A DNA stretch of 64,000 bases from Jacaranda mimosifolia (GCA_018894105.1 CM032118.1:36250690-36314689), one strand, 5' to 3'; shown: positions 40,200-52,839, numbered from the stretch's first letter. Translations and numbers: made by a program. Notes: generated from the sequence alone by a model not told the origin.

Positions 40200-42613
40200 C
40201 AAGTTTGCCCTCGACGAGCATGGACAGCTTTACAAGAGATCAATCTCCGAACCATCATTGAGGTTTTTAATGCCAAAACAAGATCTCAATGTCTTGCAAG
40301 AAGTCCATTTAGGAATTTGTGGCAATCATTCTGGTGGACGATCTTTGGCCCACAAAATCATCAAATATAGGTATTTTTAGCCAACTCTGTTGAAGCACGC
40401 CGTCGACTTCGCCAGAAAATGCTTATCCTGCAAGGTCCACTTAAACATACTACACCAACCTGCATCAACACTGGTGCCTGTTCAGATCACATGGTCGTTC
40501 GACCAGTAGGGGATTGATATAGTCGGTTCTTTTCCCAAAACCACATGTCAAAGGAATTTCATGATTGTTGCGGTCAAATATTTCACGAAGTGGTCAAAGC
40601 AGAAGTAGTCCGAAGATAACCAACGTGGCCATTAAAAGTTTTGTATGGAAATGTATTGTCTGCCATTTCGATTTGCCCAAAGTGTTGATATCAAATAATG
40701 GTACACATTTCTAGAATAGGAGCACGAGGAACTGGTGTGAACGTAGATGTGGCAATTTAGGTGGGTCGGGTGGGTTCGGGTTGGGTTGAAGTAGGGGTAT
40801 AACATTTATTTCCTCAACCCTAACTCAATCTAACCTGATGACAACCTGAAAATGCTCAACCCTAACCTAACTTGAATCGTATCAAGTCAGGTTTGGGTCG
40901 ACCTGATTTTTATTAAGTCAACTCGTCAACTCAAATCCACCCAATCCAATCTGCCAATCTGATTTAAAACAATTATTTCAAACATTTGTTTTAATTTTTA
41001 GAAATTTTTTGGCATTTTTATTTTTTAATGTTATCTATTCTTAATTATTAATAAATTAAAATAAGAGTGAGTAATTCTCATTATAAATTCACGATAGTAG
41101 CTTTCTAATTTTTTTTAACTGAACCACATATATAATATATTGATTTTAGGACTTTTTGTTCCTTTTATTTTTGTAGTATCTATCAGCATTATAAAAATAT
41201 TAAAATTATAAAGTAACTTATTTTAAAAATAGCATACCTTTTCAAATTTTATTCACCCATTCTCTTTAATTTTTATATCTTTTGGTATCAATCAAATTGT
41301 CTCTTTTAATTTCTTAAAATGACATTATTTCTTTACTTTATATTGATTTAATTAAGTAGCACATAAATCAATAAAAATATATCATCAAGCAAATAAGTGA
41401 GCAAGTATTTTAATTGAATACATAATTTATCATAAAAACTTGCTTGAGTCTTTTGAAATTTTTATAACATCTCAATAGAAAGAAATCTTGTCTATTTATA
41501 TATGCAAAATTTTTCATTGCATAAGGCCTTCGAAAGTTTTGTATGACAATTCAATAGTCAAAACAGTGTTTTGTCAACTCTTTGCAGAATAACTTTCATT
41601 TCCGGTTGGATACCAAAAAATAGCCATTAGAGATAGTATAAAATTATAATCATCGATCCTATATGCTTGTGAAAACAAATAAGAGCAAAAAATATCAAAG
41701 TAGTAATTTTGATATTGCTAAATTTCAAAATTTCAAGTTTTATTTTGTTATTTTAAATTTTTAATCCTAAAAAATTTAAATTTTATTTATTTAATTTGAG
41801 TTGGGTCGAGTTGGTTCAAGTGAGCTTGGGTTATCGTGTGACCCAAAATAAAATTTTGGGTTGTTCGTTTAATATGAAATTCAACCCAACCCAACCAATT
41901 TTCTTTGAATTTTTATTCGTGTCGATCTTATTGGATTCAAACCCAAAATGAGTTGACCCAAACCTATTTTTTGTGTCGAATTATCTTGTCGTGTTGGAAA
42001 TTGTCACCCCAACGAAAGCCTAGGGATTTGAAAACATTTCACCTCAGTCGGGAACCTTCAAGCCAATGGGAAAATTGAAGTCACGAACAGAACTGTCCTC
42101 AACCACCTTAAGGCTCGACTTGAAGGAACCGGAGCGAGCTGGGTAGACGACCTCCCTGGGGTACTTTGGGCTTATAGAACCACCTCTCGTACTGCCACTG
42201 GACATAGCCCCTGCAGTTTGGCCTACGAATCTGAAGCGGTCGTTCTGACCGAGCTGATACAACACATCGCTCGAGTAATCTACTACAAAATCAGGAATGA
42301 TTCCGAAAGAGAATTTAACCTCGAGCCAATCGACGAGCTGCGTCAGCAAGCATACACAACAATGCAAAGATATAGGTCGAAGATGGCACGGCATTACAAC
42401 AAGGGAATTCGATCGAGAAGTTTCAAAGTAGGATACCTCGTCCTCAAGAAAGTCAAAGTGTCGAAGAATGTGGGGAAGCTCGATTCGAAGTGGGAAGCCC
42501 CTTACTCGGTGATCAAAGTAGCAAAACACAATGCCTACCGACTCGCAGACCTGAATAGTAATGAGCTCCCTCGACCATGGAACGCAGTGAACCTGAAAAA
42601 GTTTTATTTGTAA
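40200..42613 (+). pseudogene. Integrase, split by a nested transposon
   Basis: The N-terminal zinc-binding part is visible at 40200-40440 (VHLGICGNHSGGRSLAHKI, then CLSCKVH). The core begins IDIVGSF at about 40515 and SNNGTHF near 40693, with stops. The coding stretch is interrupted at 40744-42010 and resumes with SLGI and LQANGKIEVTNRTVLNHLKA at about 42055. It continues to WAYRTTSRTATGHSPCSLAY and the C-terminal KWEAPYSVIKVAKHNAYRL, ending at 42613. The open frame 42218-42613 is the intact tail only. Confidence 0.87.
40744..42010. mobile_element. Non-autonomous DNA transposon nested in the integrase
   Basis: 1267 bp with inverted ends: tagatgtggcaatttaggtg on the left and ggaaattgtcacccc on the right. 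The subterminal GGGTCGGGT / GACCCAA-rich blocks are inverted relative to each other. aacg occurs on both sides (40740-40743 and 42011-42014). Removing the insert rejoins two integrase segments in the expected order. hAT-like by terminal sequence, but a full 8-bp duplication was not seen. There is no transposase ORF. Confidence 0.8.
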
Positions 42614-42699
42614 AGAGACTAAATTCTTCACTTGAAGGTATTAAAGTATCACTTCAGATCAATAAACACTACTTATGTTTCTACAGTTACCCACTCACG

Positions 42700-43020
42700 C
42701 TAAGAAACCAAGCCTTCTAGCCCTAAGTTGGTAAACGAATTGAACGTTTAAAGTCGACCCCGTAGTTGGCCACACATCGATTTCAAACCACAAACTAAGG
42801 TTTCTAGCCATGAGCTGTTAAACAAATTGATCATTTAAAGTCAACCCCGTAGTCGACCCCACGCTGGTTTCAAACCGCAAAACCAAGGCCTCTTAGCCTA
42901 AGTTAATAAATGAGCTAATCATTTAAGGTCAACCCCGCAGTTGACCTAACACCAATTCCGAACCACGAACCAAGGCTTCTTATCGAACAAATTGATCGTT
43001 TAGACTCGACTATTCCAAAC
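42700..43020. repeat. Tandem repeat of ~87 bp (about 3.6 units) in the retrotransposon 3' region
   Basis: The anchor aaaccaag / aaactaag / aaaccaag / gaaccaag recurs at 42705, 42792, 42880 and about 42967, a period of 87-88 bp. Within each unit a tta-aa-gtcgaccccgtagt-type block repeats with substitutions. It lies between integrase and the antisense gene. Confidence 0.85.
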
Positions 43021-43589
43021 GCAACAAGTAATCGACCACGTTATCGAAAACCAAGTTGCTTAAACTGTATACACATTACAACGACAACGTTGAGCATAAA
43101 GCTGGAGTTAATTTAATTAATACAGCTAAGTAGTCGACGATAAATAATATCTCAACACCTATTTCGAAATAAGTTAACTCGATGTGAATGTACTTAGATA
43201 AGTTCTTTTACTCTTGTGAAAGTCAATATCAAAGTTAACCTCCAAATTGGTTCTAAACCAGTTAAATGTCACCCTTTGGGAAAGTGCATTATTCAATTGC
43301 TTGTTTGAACATGAAATGATTGTCCTATTGATGTAACCAATCAACGATAGATAAAGTGGTAAAAAGTAAACAAACAGTATGGAGATGAACAGAAACTTGC
43401 ACTTCATTGATTGAAATTTCAAGCTATATAATTACGCAAGTCGTCAAACAACGATCGCATTAAAGCGCCTCGCAAGGTGAACACAAAACAAACAAACAAA
43501 CAAAAACAGAAGCAACCTTGGCAGCTACTGCCTCAGCTCGAGCTCGTTTCTTCTCCAACTACTCCTCGAGTAGTCGCCTCGTCGATGGC

Positions 43590-46121
43590 CTAATCCAACT
43601 CATCGAAGGAAGGCATGGAAATAATTGCAACAGGACCCTCAAATTCTTGCTTGGGCACTACGATAGGAGTTGGCTGAACTGGGGGAGTTGGCTGAGAAGG
43701 CCTCGCCGCGTCGACAAGAAATGTGTGCCCAGTTGAAGGAAAGAAGGCAGCCACATCGTCTTTGCCGTCCCTGATATCGAACGCAAAGTTATTTGCGAAG
43801 GCAAACTCGCTAGTCATGTTAGCAAGCCTCATTTGAAGATTAGCAGCAGCACCAACCGCGGGCACAACGGCAGGCCCCTCCGCAGGAGCATTCTCTTTGG
43901 GAGGAACATTCTCTTTGGCCTGAGGGAGGTCGAGATAATCCACAAGCTACTCAGCCTACATTGGGTTCAGTCGTGCCCAGTCTTCGGGCTAAATTTGGTA
44001 GCCCAGATACTCCAGCTGCTTTACGGCCTTTCTCGAAGGCCTCATTCACATCATCGATGGAGAAGACGATGCTGGCGTCTTGGAACACCAAGCACAATAT
44101 AAATTGCTGCACAACTTCTCATCGGATGAGTGGCAGCGTCCTGAAGAACTCTGTTCGAGCATAATTCATAGCTATGTGGTGCCTATGCGATCGACTGGAG
44201 TCCTAGCTGGCCTGAACATCCAACCCGACCTTCAGCAGCAACTCGTCCATCCTGTTTTTCTCAGCCACCGCAGCCAAGAGCTGCACATCCTTTATCTCGA
44301 GTTGGGTCTTTAGCTTTTCAATCCTCGACTGGGCGGAGTCGGGCTGAGTTTTCATACTTCTATGTCGGCCTGTTCTTTCTAGAGCTCATCCCGATCATCC
44401 AGGGCCAACTTAGCCCTACGATAGAAGTGATAGCCCAGCTAGCTGACCTGCAGTAGAAACGACCTCAGTCGACATAGAAATGAAATAATAAAAGCGAGCA
44501 GCATATCCTTGAAGAGTGAATAAAACTCGACCAGAAACGTACTATATTAGAATGGTAGGCCAAGGCTTTCAGTGCCCCCCATAGGGACATCTCCATCATC
44601 TTCATCTGGTCAGACTTAAAGAGCCTGGCCATCAACACTTTCAATGGCGCTGATCTGGTTGACCTTGCGAACATCATCGACCAAGAGTTGTGTACTACCA
44701 ATTGGGTTTTGAACCTGGGCGAAGGCAAGTTCGCTAGTGGGAATAGCTTATTATTAGGTCTACGCCCAAAGAGATCGAAAATCATTGGTTGAGTCAGGGC
44801 CCCCGCATTCCCTTTCCCTTTGTTGGCAGTAGTTCTCTTTCGGGCGGGTCCAGACTGCTCGACTGTCGGCCTTTTCTGTTGAGCTGATGGGTTGTTGGTG
44901 CAGACAGTAGCGGTTTGAGATGGTTGAATAGCAGGAGCAGGCAATGTTGTTTGCGGCGGCAGAGCAACCTCTCGTTGAGCAGACCCATGGCAATGCTCTT
45001 ATGCCCTTCGCACACGTGCTATTGCCTGTTTGACGTGTCAGGCTCATTATCTCTTCTTGATCTATAGAGAAATAAGAAAAACACATATAAGAATCGACTA
45101 GAAAGTTGAGCGAAGCTACTAAAAGACCAGTGAAGGCGTCTACCTAGTCGAGCATCGGCAAACAAGTCTAGCTGAGCATATGATAAGCCTGCCAGCACCA
45201 AGTTTCTCTCTTCGACATACCCCAAGGCCTTCATCTGCCCAAACTCAACTAAATCCCGAATAAAGGTATTGGGCTAGGTCAGGGTTTCATTCCCAAGCAT
45301 CTCGATGTGACCCTTCATCCAACCCCTGGGTATGTTGAATTCGACCCTATCCTGAGATCGAATGAAGAAATAACGGCTTTTCCAAGTCCAACCGAATGAG
45401 GAAAAGGGAGTCACTAGAAATTTTCGACTAGGGCGGGCTGTGAGATAGTAAAAGCCCGACTCCTTAGTACTCCCCGACTTTCGGGACATTGGAAGATGAA
45501 AAAGGTTGCTAAAATTCACAAAAGTCGGGGGTTGGTTATGGACATGCATAAGAACCACAAAACTGTACAGGGTCGAGAAGCAGTTTGGCAGTAATTGGGT
45601 AATGCAAACTTGAAGATTTGTGAGGAGGTCAATTATTGGTTGGGCGATCAGAAGCCCAAGCCCACATCTAAGGGCATCCTCGAAAATCATGATACAACCG
45701 ACGAAAGGTCGATGTATCCTATCTTGGGCCCAGGGGCAATTAACTTGAACTCCAAAAGGATATGATATAACTGCCTAATAACCCCGAGATCCCCATTCGT
45801 TACCTTAGATATAATCTCACTATAATGGTCATGGGTAAATAGCCGACCACGGGAAACATGAGGTCGACTCGGCCCAGCCTCACCCCCGATAGCAATATGA
45901 CTATCACTGGAACTACTAGAGGTCGAGCTATCACTAGAAGATTCATTAGATTCGCTAGTCGAGTCACCCTCCCCCCTAGTCGAACCCAGGTCCAACTGAG
46001 TTGCCTCACTGTTACTCCCCCAGCTGTCGTTGTCAATAAATACACTCAACATGTTTGGTAAAATTATATGATTGAAATGTAATAAAGTAAAACTTACCCA
46101 GATTTTGGAAGACTTACACAA
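43590..46121 (-). pseudogene. Antisense gene of the Tat element (gypsy-type 'Transposase_28'-like), broken
   Basis: Reads opposite to gag-pol, starting near 46121-46059. The first frame (to 45687) has a Ser/Asp-rich segment (about 45880-45990) and SRGRLFTHDHYSEIIS. The next frame (45690-45274) carries MIFEDALRCGLGLLIAQPII, FYYLTARPSRKFLVTPFSSF and WTWKSRYFFIR. This resembles the plant 'putative gypsy type transposon' domain (Pfam PF04195), whose members keep an EDALR-GLRLPL...YYFSARPGRKL...WK-RFFFV pattern. The frame change near 45700-45720 falls just before the domain, and there the alternative frame (HRPFVGC) joins smoothly. Further pieces lie at 45234-45019, 44944-44465 and 43943-43590 (Pro/Ala-rich). 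An intron with acceptor ctatag near 45067 is possible. Biochemical role unknown. Confidence 0.72.
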
Positions 46122-46431
46122 TTTGGGAGTTTAAAGCAGAAAGCAGTAGGCAGTAAATGTAGTAAAATGGATCAATTTGACCTCATAGAACACTGCAAAA
46201 GTGAAAATGAGGGTTTTCACCATGGCTATTTATAGGCTTCAGTGCGCCGTAACCTAAACAGCTGTAATTATTACGTAGCCGTCGCTTAGCGCTCTACGTG
46301 ACCCAATGTAATAGCTACATTAAATGCATTAAAACCCTGGTCGAACTTTGCAACTTCTCGTCGAGCATATCCAGTTTCCACAAAATTAGCTACTCCTCAC
46401 TCCTTCTCGTCGATAACCTCGATCAGGACTC

Positions 46432-46445
46432 GGGAGTGGGGAGGA
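46432..46445 (+). other. Polypurine tract
   Basis: gggagtggggagga lies four bases before the 3' LTR, the position of the plus-strand primer of LTR retrotransposons. Confidence 0.75.
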
Positions 46446-46449
46446 CTCA

Positions 46450-47296
46450 TGATATGAGATAGCCCAATAAGCCCAATCCAATAGCTCTCAACTGGATAGA
46501 AGACACAATGTGAGACGGCCCAATTATCTATCAGATCTAACTCATTTGGTCGACCGTGTTATCGACCGGACCCAACCTCACTGGGCCTTGTCCGCTAGGG
46601 CAAAGTATATTTATCCATCCCTGTCGACCAGCGTATAGTCGACCATGATCAAGGACGTTTTGTTCAGCACTTAGCCACAAGATATTTGGATACAACGGAG
46701 CACCATCATGTCGACCAGAGTCTACACAGATAGTTCACATACATGTATTTATCTCGACTAGGGAGGTCGAGTAGACGCGACAGCCCCTCTGCCACATTGA
46801 ATGCATTGGCAAACGGCATGCCTCCGCATTAATGGCGCGTGCCACCACTAGTACCACCTTTTCTGCTGCGCTAGCCTAGTGCGCGCCTCCTATGTACCAC
46901 CTTATCTTAGGGGGTGGGAGGAGGTGCCACCTAGAACAGTACAGAAATTGTAGAAGACTTAAAGGTCCTTATACAAGAACAAAGGCCCTTTCTGTGTAAC
47001 AAGGACATCATGGACATATTAACCTCCCCAGGAAGGCTATAAATACCCCATTGCCAGCTTTCAACAAGGTATGCCATTTATCACTTAATGCCCTCCCTCT
47101 GCTACTCTATCTTCTAGTCGATTGAATTGACTTGAGCATCGAAGGGCCTTAACTGAAGGCACCTCAACTAGCCTAATGTGTGCTATTGGTTGCATGACTC
47201 GACCCGATTATCTCAACAAGCCTCTTTATCGACCTCACACCTGGTCGAACAGATTGGACATTGGCCCAACTTATCCAAATACAGTTCACACCCTCA
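46450..47296 (+). repeat. 3' LTR
   Basis: Begins tgatatgagatagccc and ends cacaccctca. It is collinear with the 5' LTR, including ctataaatacccc near 47037-47050, and slightly longer because of an insertion around 47145-47165. Confidence 0.9.
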
Positions 47297-47592
47297 TTTG
47301 CTACTTTTATAGATTTAATTATGATAAAATTATATTTAAATTGTATTATTGATAACTAGTGAAACATAAGTAGGAACATTCTATAATAAGAAAAATATCG
47401 TCATGTAATTAATATTAATAATTTTTGAGATAACTGAAGAGAAAAAAATTAGATAAATCTAGATTCCAAGTAAAAGGAATAAAAGAAGTGAAGTACGACT
47501 ACTCAAAGTTGGAACTCCTTCCAAAATGGAATCTCTCATTGTGTGTGTGTGTGTGTGTAAGATTATTAATTATGTGGTAGTTAAGTAGTAAC

Positions 47593-48279
47593 CAATGTTT
47601 TCAAAATCGGACCGGACAATGAACCGGTGATCTTACTAGTTACCGGTTCGACCAGTGGTCGAATCGATATGACGCAATAATTATATTTAATTTTATAAAT
47701 ATATATAAATATATATAATATTTTAATATTACCAAAAAAATAAAACTTTCAATTGATATAGAAATAATATTATTTGACAAAAAAAATTCAATTTGCTTAT
47801 TTTTAAGTACGTTTTTTAGAAAATAATATTATTTCACAATTAATCAATTATAAATAAATAAAAAATAATATTTCATATTAATTTAAGTAATTATTTGTTT
47901 TATGCTTCAACTCCAAGTAAAAATAAATTATTCTACACTAAATATTCAACATAATTTAAGAGGAATTAAATAAAATAAAATAACAAATTAAACATAAATA
48001 TTCACATATATGATATAACTACTACTTTATTAAATTTTAAGAAAATAAATTCATATTTCAAAAAATTACATGTCCAAAATCTTTAATTATTATTTTCAAT
48101 TCACGATTTCTCTTTTTTTTTTCACTTTTTTTAAAAAATTAAAAAAATTAAAAAAAAAAAAAGAGTGAACCGGTTGAACCGGTCCGGTTTTGACCGGTTT
48201 TGATCACTACCAATTTTTAGCATTCAACCGGACCGGACAGACCACCGGTCACCGGTCCGATCCGGTTTTCAAATCATTG
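47593..48279. mobile_element. hAT-type MITE with ACCGGT-rich ends
   Basis: 687 bp. The left end caatgttttcaaaatcggac is the inverted match of the right end ccgatccggttttcaaatca then ttg. Subterminal accggt / ccggtc motifs recur in both arms. Flanks gtagtaac (47585-47592) and gtagcaac (48280-48287) form an 8-bp target-site duplication with one mismatch, as for hAT elements. Confidence 0.83.
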
Positions 48280-48664
48280 GTAGCAACATCCTCGACCACA
48301 TCATTACAAACTCGTGACATTCTTTCAAGAAGTAATTCTCAATGACTAGAGAATGTCACTTACATTTGTTACTTATTTTTTTTAAAGCGATCAAATACAT
48401 TAATATATAATAAATCAATTAATTATGAACGAATTATTAATTATTAGTCAATGATTTATAAATGACAGCTATCAACAATCTCTAATATAGAAGTAGATAA
48501 AGACATATATATCTAGTGAAATTCAAACTTAAAATTTCATGTTGCAATTGCTTGTCAGAAAAATCTCATGCCTCATCATGTTAAAACAATGGACAAGTAA
48601 AAAGTCATGTTTATTTGTATGGCCACCTTTTGTATTTAAGATTTGAGAGCAAGCCAACCTTTAA

Positions 48665-49162
48665 CGCCTAGTTTGATTTCATTTTCAGAGGTCATTTTCA
48701 TTTTTTAATGAAAATACATAATGAAAAGTTAGTTAGAAAATGAATAATTGAAAATGAGTTGTATTTGGATGTATTGTTTAAAATTGTAGGTTTACACAGT
48801 TGCGAAAATGAGATGTATTTGGATGTTGGGTTTTTTTGTATTAAAAGAAAAAAAAAATTGAATTTGAATTGATGATGTGATGTGTAATTGTTTGAAAAAA
48901 TATTATTATAATTTGAATTTGAATTTGATTTTGAATTTATAATATTTTTGTGGTGAATGTTGTTTGAGAAGTATTGAAAATGTAAAAAGTAGATATAGAT
49001 AATAATAGGGGTTGAAAAATGTATGAAAATGGGGAGAGAATGTAAAAAGTAATATTTTGAGAATGAAAATGTATGAGAAGATGGTGTAAAAGTTAATATT
49101 CTTCTATTTTTATTTTGAAGAAAAAATAAAAATAGAGTTTGAAAATGAAAACAAACAGGCCG
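48665..49162. mobile_element. Tourist-like MITE
   Basis: 498 bp with left end cgcctagtttgatttcattt, right end gaaaatgaaaacaaacaggc then cg, flanked by TAA on both sides (48662-48664 and 49163-49165). The interior closely follows the element at 56549-57036. Confidence 0.8.
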
Positions 49163-49194
49163 TAAATCCATGTTTGACTATTTTGACTTTGATC

Positions 49195-49262
49195 CCTCCC
49201 CCTCCCCCTCCCCCTCCCCCTCCCCCTCCCTCTCGGCTCCTCCTCTCTCTCTCTCTCTCTGC
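49195..49262. repeat. (CCCTCC)n / (TC)n low-complexity tract
   Basis: Repeated CCCTCC hexamers run into a TC dinucleotide run, purely pyrimidine on the plus strand. Confidence 0.9.
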
Positions 49263-50039
49263 AAAATAGGTCTTTTTCATGTTTCAAAAAGAACAATTTT
49301 TAATTTACTTTTTTTATTGAGTTTTCTCAAAATTTAATTAAACAATAAAAACTAAATTCATTAATTTTTAACATTTTACAAGAAATACAAATTATATCGT
49401 TTAATTAAATTTATGAAAACTATCAAAATTTTCCTTAAAATCATAACACATATTTTATTTTTTTTAAAAAACATATTTTAAATTAAGTGATGGAAAAAAA
49501 ATAGACCAAAAAAATAATTTTGGTGGAAGAACTTAAAATTGCCTACAAAAATTATTTGTCTGAAATATTCAAATTTTACATAGTACATTTTTTCAATTTT
49601 TTTTTAATTTGTCGATCATAATTTCCGAATAAAAACATGCATAACAAAAAAAAAAAATACACAAAATGACAAAATTGTGTGTTATGCAATTTTTAGAAGA
49701 AACAAAAATTCTAAATAATTCGATTAATATGAAAATTGTTAATATATCATTCATGATTGCCGAAAAAAAAGAAAGGAAAAATCCATTTACACGGATGGGA
49801 TTTAACTTTTCTTGATTATTAAAATAATTCACTAACCACTTTTAAACAATTTCTGAAAAAATGAAAATTTATTCAATTATCTATTATTCTAATTTATTTA
49901 TTTTTTCTACTATTCTCAATCTAAAATAAATCCAAAACACAAATATCATAAAACATTATCATTCTCTCAAACATATCTCAAAACAATCTTCCAACCAATT
50001 ACAACCTCACATCACATTACCTTATCATATCACAATAAT

Positions 50040-50667
50040 TAGGGGTGTTCACGGGTTGGGTTGGGTCTGGGGGGAAAATGAATATGAACCGATAATTTTT
50101 AATTGATTTGGTTTGGTTCGGATTTTATGATTTTTAATTTCTAAACTTGAACCAAACCAACCCGATTGGTTTGGGTAATCGGGTTCAAGGGGGAAGAGAG
50201 AGAGAGAGGGGAAAAAAGGAGGAGAAGGAAAAGGAAAAGAAAACACCAGTTGCAATTTCTTTAGTTCTTTAACTAGGAAATGAAGACAATCAAATTATTT
50301 GCAAAATATTTATCAAAATTCAAAAGCACACAATATTGAACCAGAGCGCCACAAGTCATAATTTTTATAAATTATCTCCTTTTTTACCACAAGCCATAAT
50401 TGATAATATAAAATCTCAAATTCAAATCTAAGTTGAACATTAAATATAAATATAAATAATAAAAGTCATAATTAAAAAAAAATTATTTTAATTAAATGTA
50501 GGGTCAGGTAAATGAATATGAAATCCGAGAACCGAACCAAATGTAATCGGATTTGGTCAGATTTGACCCGATCAAACCTGATTACTCGATCAAAACCGAA
50601 CCAATTAGATTGGTTTGGTTTGGATCGTCAGGTTCGTTGGATCGGGTTGATTCGATGAACACCCCTA
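50040..50667. mobile_element. hAT-type MITE with perfect 8-bp target-site duplication
   Basis: 628 bp. Ends taggggtgttcacgggttgg and gattcgatgaacacccct then a are inverted. acaataat is present at 50032-50039 and 50668-50675. The arms are rich in ggttcgg/ccgaacc-type motifs. No ORF. Confidence 0.9.
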
Positions 50668-51039
50668 ACAATAATCATTACACTTTATCTCACAACCTCA
50701 TCTCCCATTATCATATCTCTAAATCACCAAAACAACCCCAAAATCTTTAAAACATGAAAAATCAGATAATGCCTAACAAGCAATCACAATATCAAACTAT
50801 TGACTATTGAGACATCACTTTTGCTACTTCAATTAGGTTTGTACCAACTTATACATGAACTCTTGAGTATCGTGCTCTGTAATAAATATTTATTTTAAAT
50901 ACTTATTTATTCCAAACATTTAACTAATCTCTCTCTCTCTATATATATATCATATATAAAGTGTGAGGACACTGGCAATATGATTTTTTTGAAAATTAAC
51001 AAAATTAACTTTATTTCAAAAAATCGTTATAATGTAGCT

Positions 51040-51060
51040 CCCCCCCCCCCCCCCCCCCCC
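51040..51060. repeat. Poly(C) run of 21 bases
   Basis: Unbroken C homopolymer in AT-rich DNA. Its true length is uncertain because such runs are prone to sequencing error. Confidence 0.8.
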
Positions 51061-52033
51061 ATAGTCTTATTCCTTCTCTTTAATATTTTTCTCTCTCCAA
51101 TTATTTATTTTTTCTTCTAATATTTCATTTCATCTTAATTTTTTCCTCTGTTTCTCCTAAAAATTCAAATAAACACATTAAAAATACCAAGAAAATGTAA
51201 TAAGCATACGAAAAAGTTAATTGAATTATTTTATTTATATTTTAAATATAAATTTTTTTAGCACACATTGAATGTTTCAAAATTATTAGTCTAAATAAAA
51301 TTTTCAACGGGTGTTGATCTTTTTATCCAATCATCTTACGGAGAATGTTATTTTATTACATTTAACATCTATTAGCATGCAATTGAACCAACATCGATCA
51401 TAAGTTAGTTTATCAATTGCATGCCAGTTTTAGGAAAGTTTTTGAAGACTTTCATAGTAGACGGGTTTTTTCTCACAACCCGTGTAGTGGAGGGGCAAAC
51501 GAATTTACCCATGAGGATACAATGACAATATAAATATATATATATATATATATATATTAATTTAGTGGCTGTTTCATCATCACAGGCATAGCATATCATC
51601 TTGGAGGAACCATCCACAGTCAGTGGCAAAAATATATTATAGGAATTGGGGGTTCAAGAGGCTTCAATTAAACGCTCCAGCAGAATTTCTAGCATGTTCA
51701 CATGAACATCTCATATATTCCAAAAGAGTAGCATATATTAAACACAAGATATCACTCATAGTTCCCCGTTTGGTGAAGTGTAGGAAATACATTTCCTATC
51801 TGCTATACGAACACATCGACAGAGACAAAGGATATGTGCTGGATGATAAACTTCTCAACTAATAGCAAATTGTTAAAGACAGAGAATATGTGTTGGATAA
51901 TAACCTTCCGATAATTAAGTCAGATAAATGAGATAGTAAAAACAGAATAAATTCAAAATGAAGAGAATTTAGAGCCAGCTTGCAGGTAATTTTTTTTTTT
52001 TTGCAAAATAAGGTATTACAAGAGACGTAGGAG

Positions 52034-52839
52034 CATGGATGTAAACGGATATTAAACGGATCGGATACACTGTTTTCATATTTGTATCCGTTTAATTTTT
52101 CGAATATTCGAATACGGATACAAATTTGACGGATATTTAAAAATGATATCCAAATTCGTATCCGTCGGATAGAGGTCGGATTCGGATATATCCGTATTCG
52201 TTTATAATTATTCAGATGCATTTATATTTTATTAAACTTATTCGTATTTAAGTTATTATTTTATATTCATATTCGATGATAATTATTTAGATATCCATTT
52301 ATAAATATCCAAATATGTGAATCTATGAACATATAACAAATACAAATTTTAATTAATATAAGGAACTATATAATTTCATTAAAACAAATAGCATAATTTT
52401 TAATTAATTATTGACTTTATAATTGATTATTAACACTTATTAATAATAATAATGGCATTTAAGTATATTAATTATAAAGTCAACCAACAATAATTATGTT
52501 GATTAACTTTATTCTTCAAAATTTTTTCTCTATATTACAATAATTTTTTAAATTTATTCTTTTTTCTTCCCAATTCTTCAATTATAATATGCACACACAT
52601 ATATGGATTATGAGATTTTTATTGAAAAATATAAATAATATATTATTTAATAAATATATATTCGGATCGGATATTAAACGGATCGAATACGTATTTACTA
52701 TATTCGTATCTATTTATAATCGGATATCTACTAATCGAATACGGATAATATCCGCTTTAAACGGATGCTGATAAATTTAGTATAAACAAATATGAATGCG
52801 AACAGTAAACGAATTTTCGAATATCTATTTACAGCCCTA
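52034..52839. mobile_element. hAT-type MITE with ACGGAT-rich arms
   Basis: 806 bp. The left end catggatgtaaacggatatt matches the inverted right end (aatatctatttacagcccta). Flanks cgtaggag (52026-52033) and tgtaggag (52840-52847) are an 8-bp duplication with one mismatch. aaacggatcggat occurs near both ends. Confidence 0.83.

Larger units (their letters stand above)
34926..47296 (+). mobile_element. Ty3/gypsy LTR retrotransposon, Tat lineage, decayed, about 12.4 kb
   Basis: Two related direct repeats (34926-35757 and 46450-47296), beginning tgatatg and ending ccctca, bracket gag, protease, RT, RNase H, a second RNase H, integrase, a tandem-repeat zone and an antisense gene. The order PR-RT-RH-INT makes it gypsy. 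The extra RNase H and the antisense 3' gene point to the Tat clade (Grande/Ogre/Retand relatives). The two LTRs differ at many positions and every sense gene carries stops or frameshifts, so the copy is old and inactive. The 5-bp flanks (gttac before, tttgc after) do not match, so no target-site duplication could be confirmed. Confidence 0.93.

Noticed and set aside
42700..43020. Possible CRISPR-like array
   Set aside because: Units are ~87 bp, contiguous and diverged with no unique spacers, inside a plant retrotransposon; it is an ordinary tandem repeat.
34916..47305. Target-site duplication of the LTR element (gttac / gctac)
   Set aside because: A near match exists three bases past the ccctca end of the 3' LTR, but it requires shifting the LTR border away from the canonical CA end, so it is not claimed.
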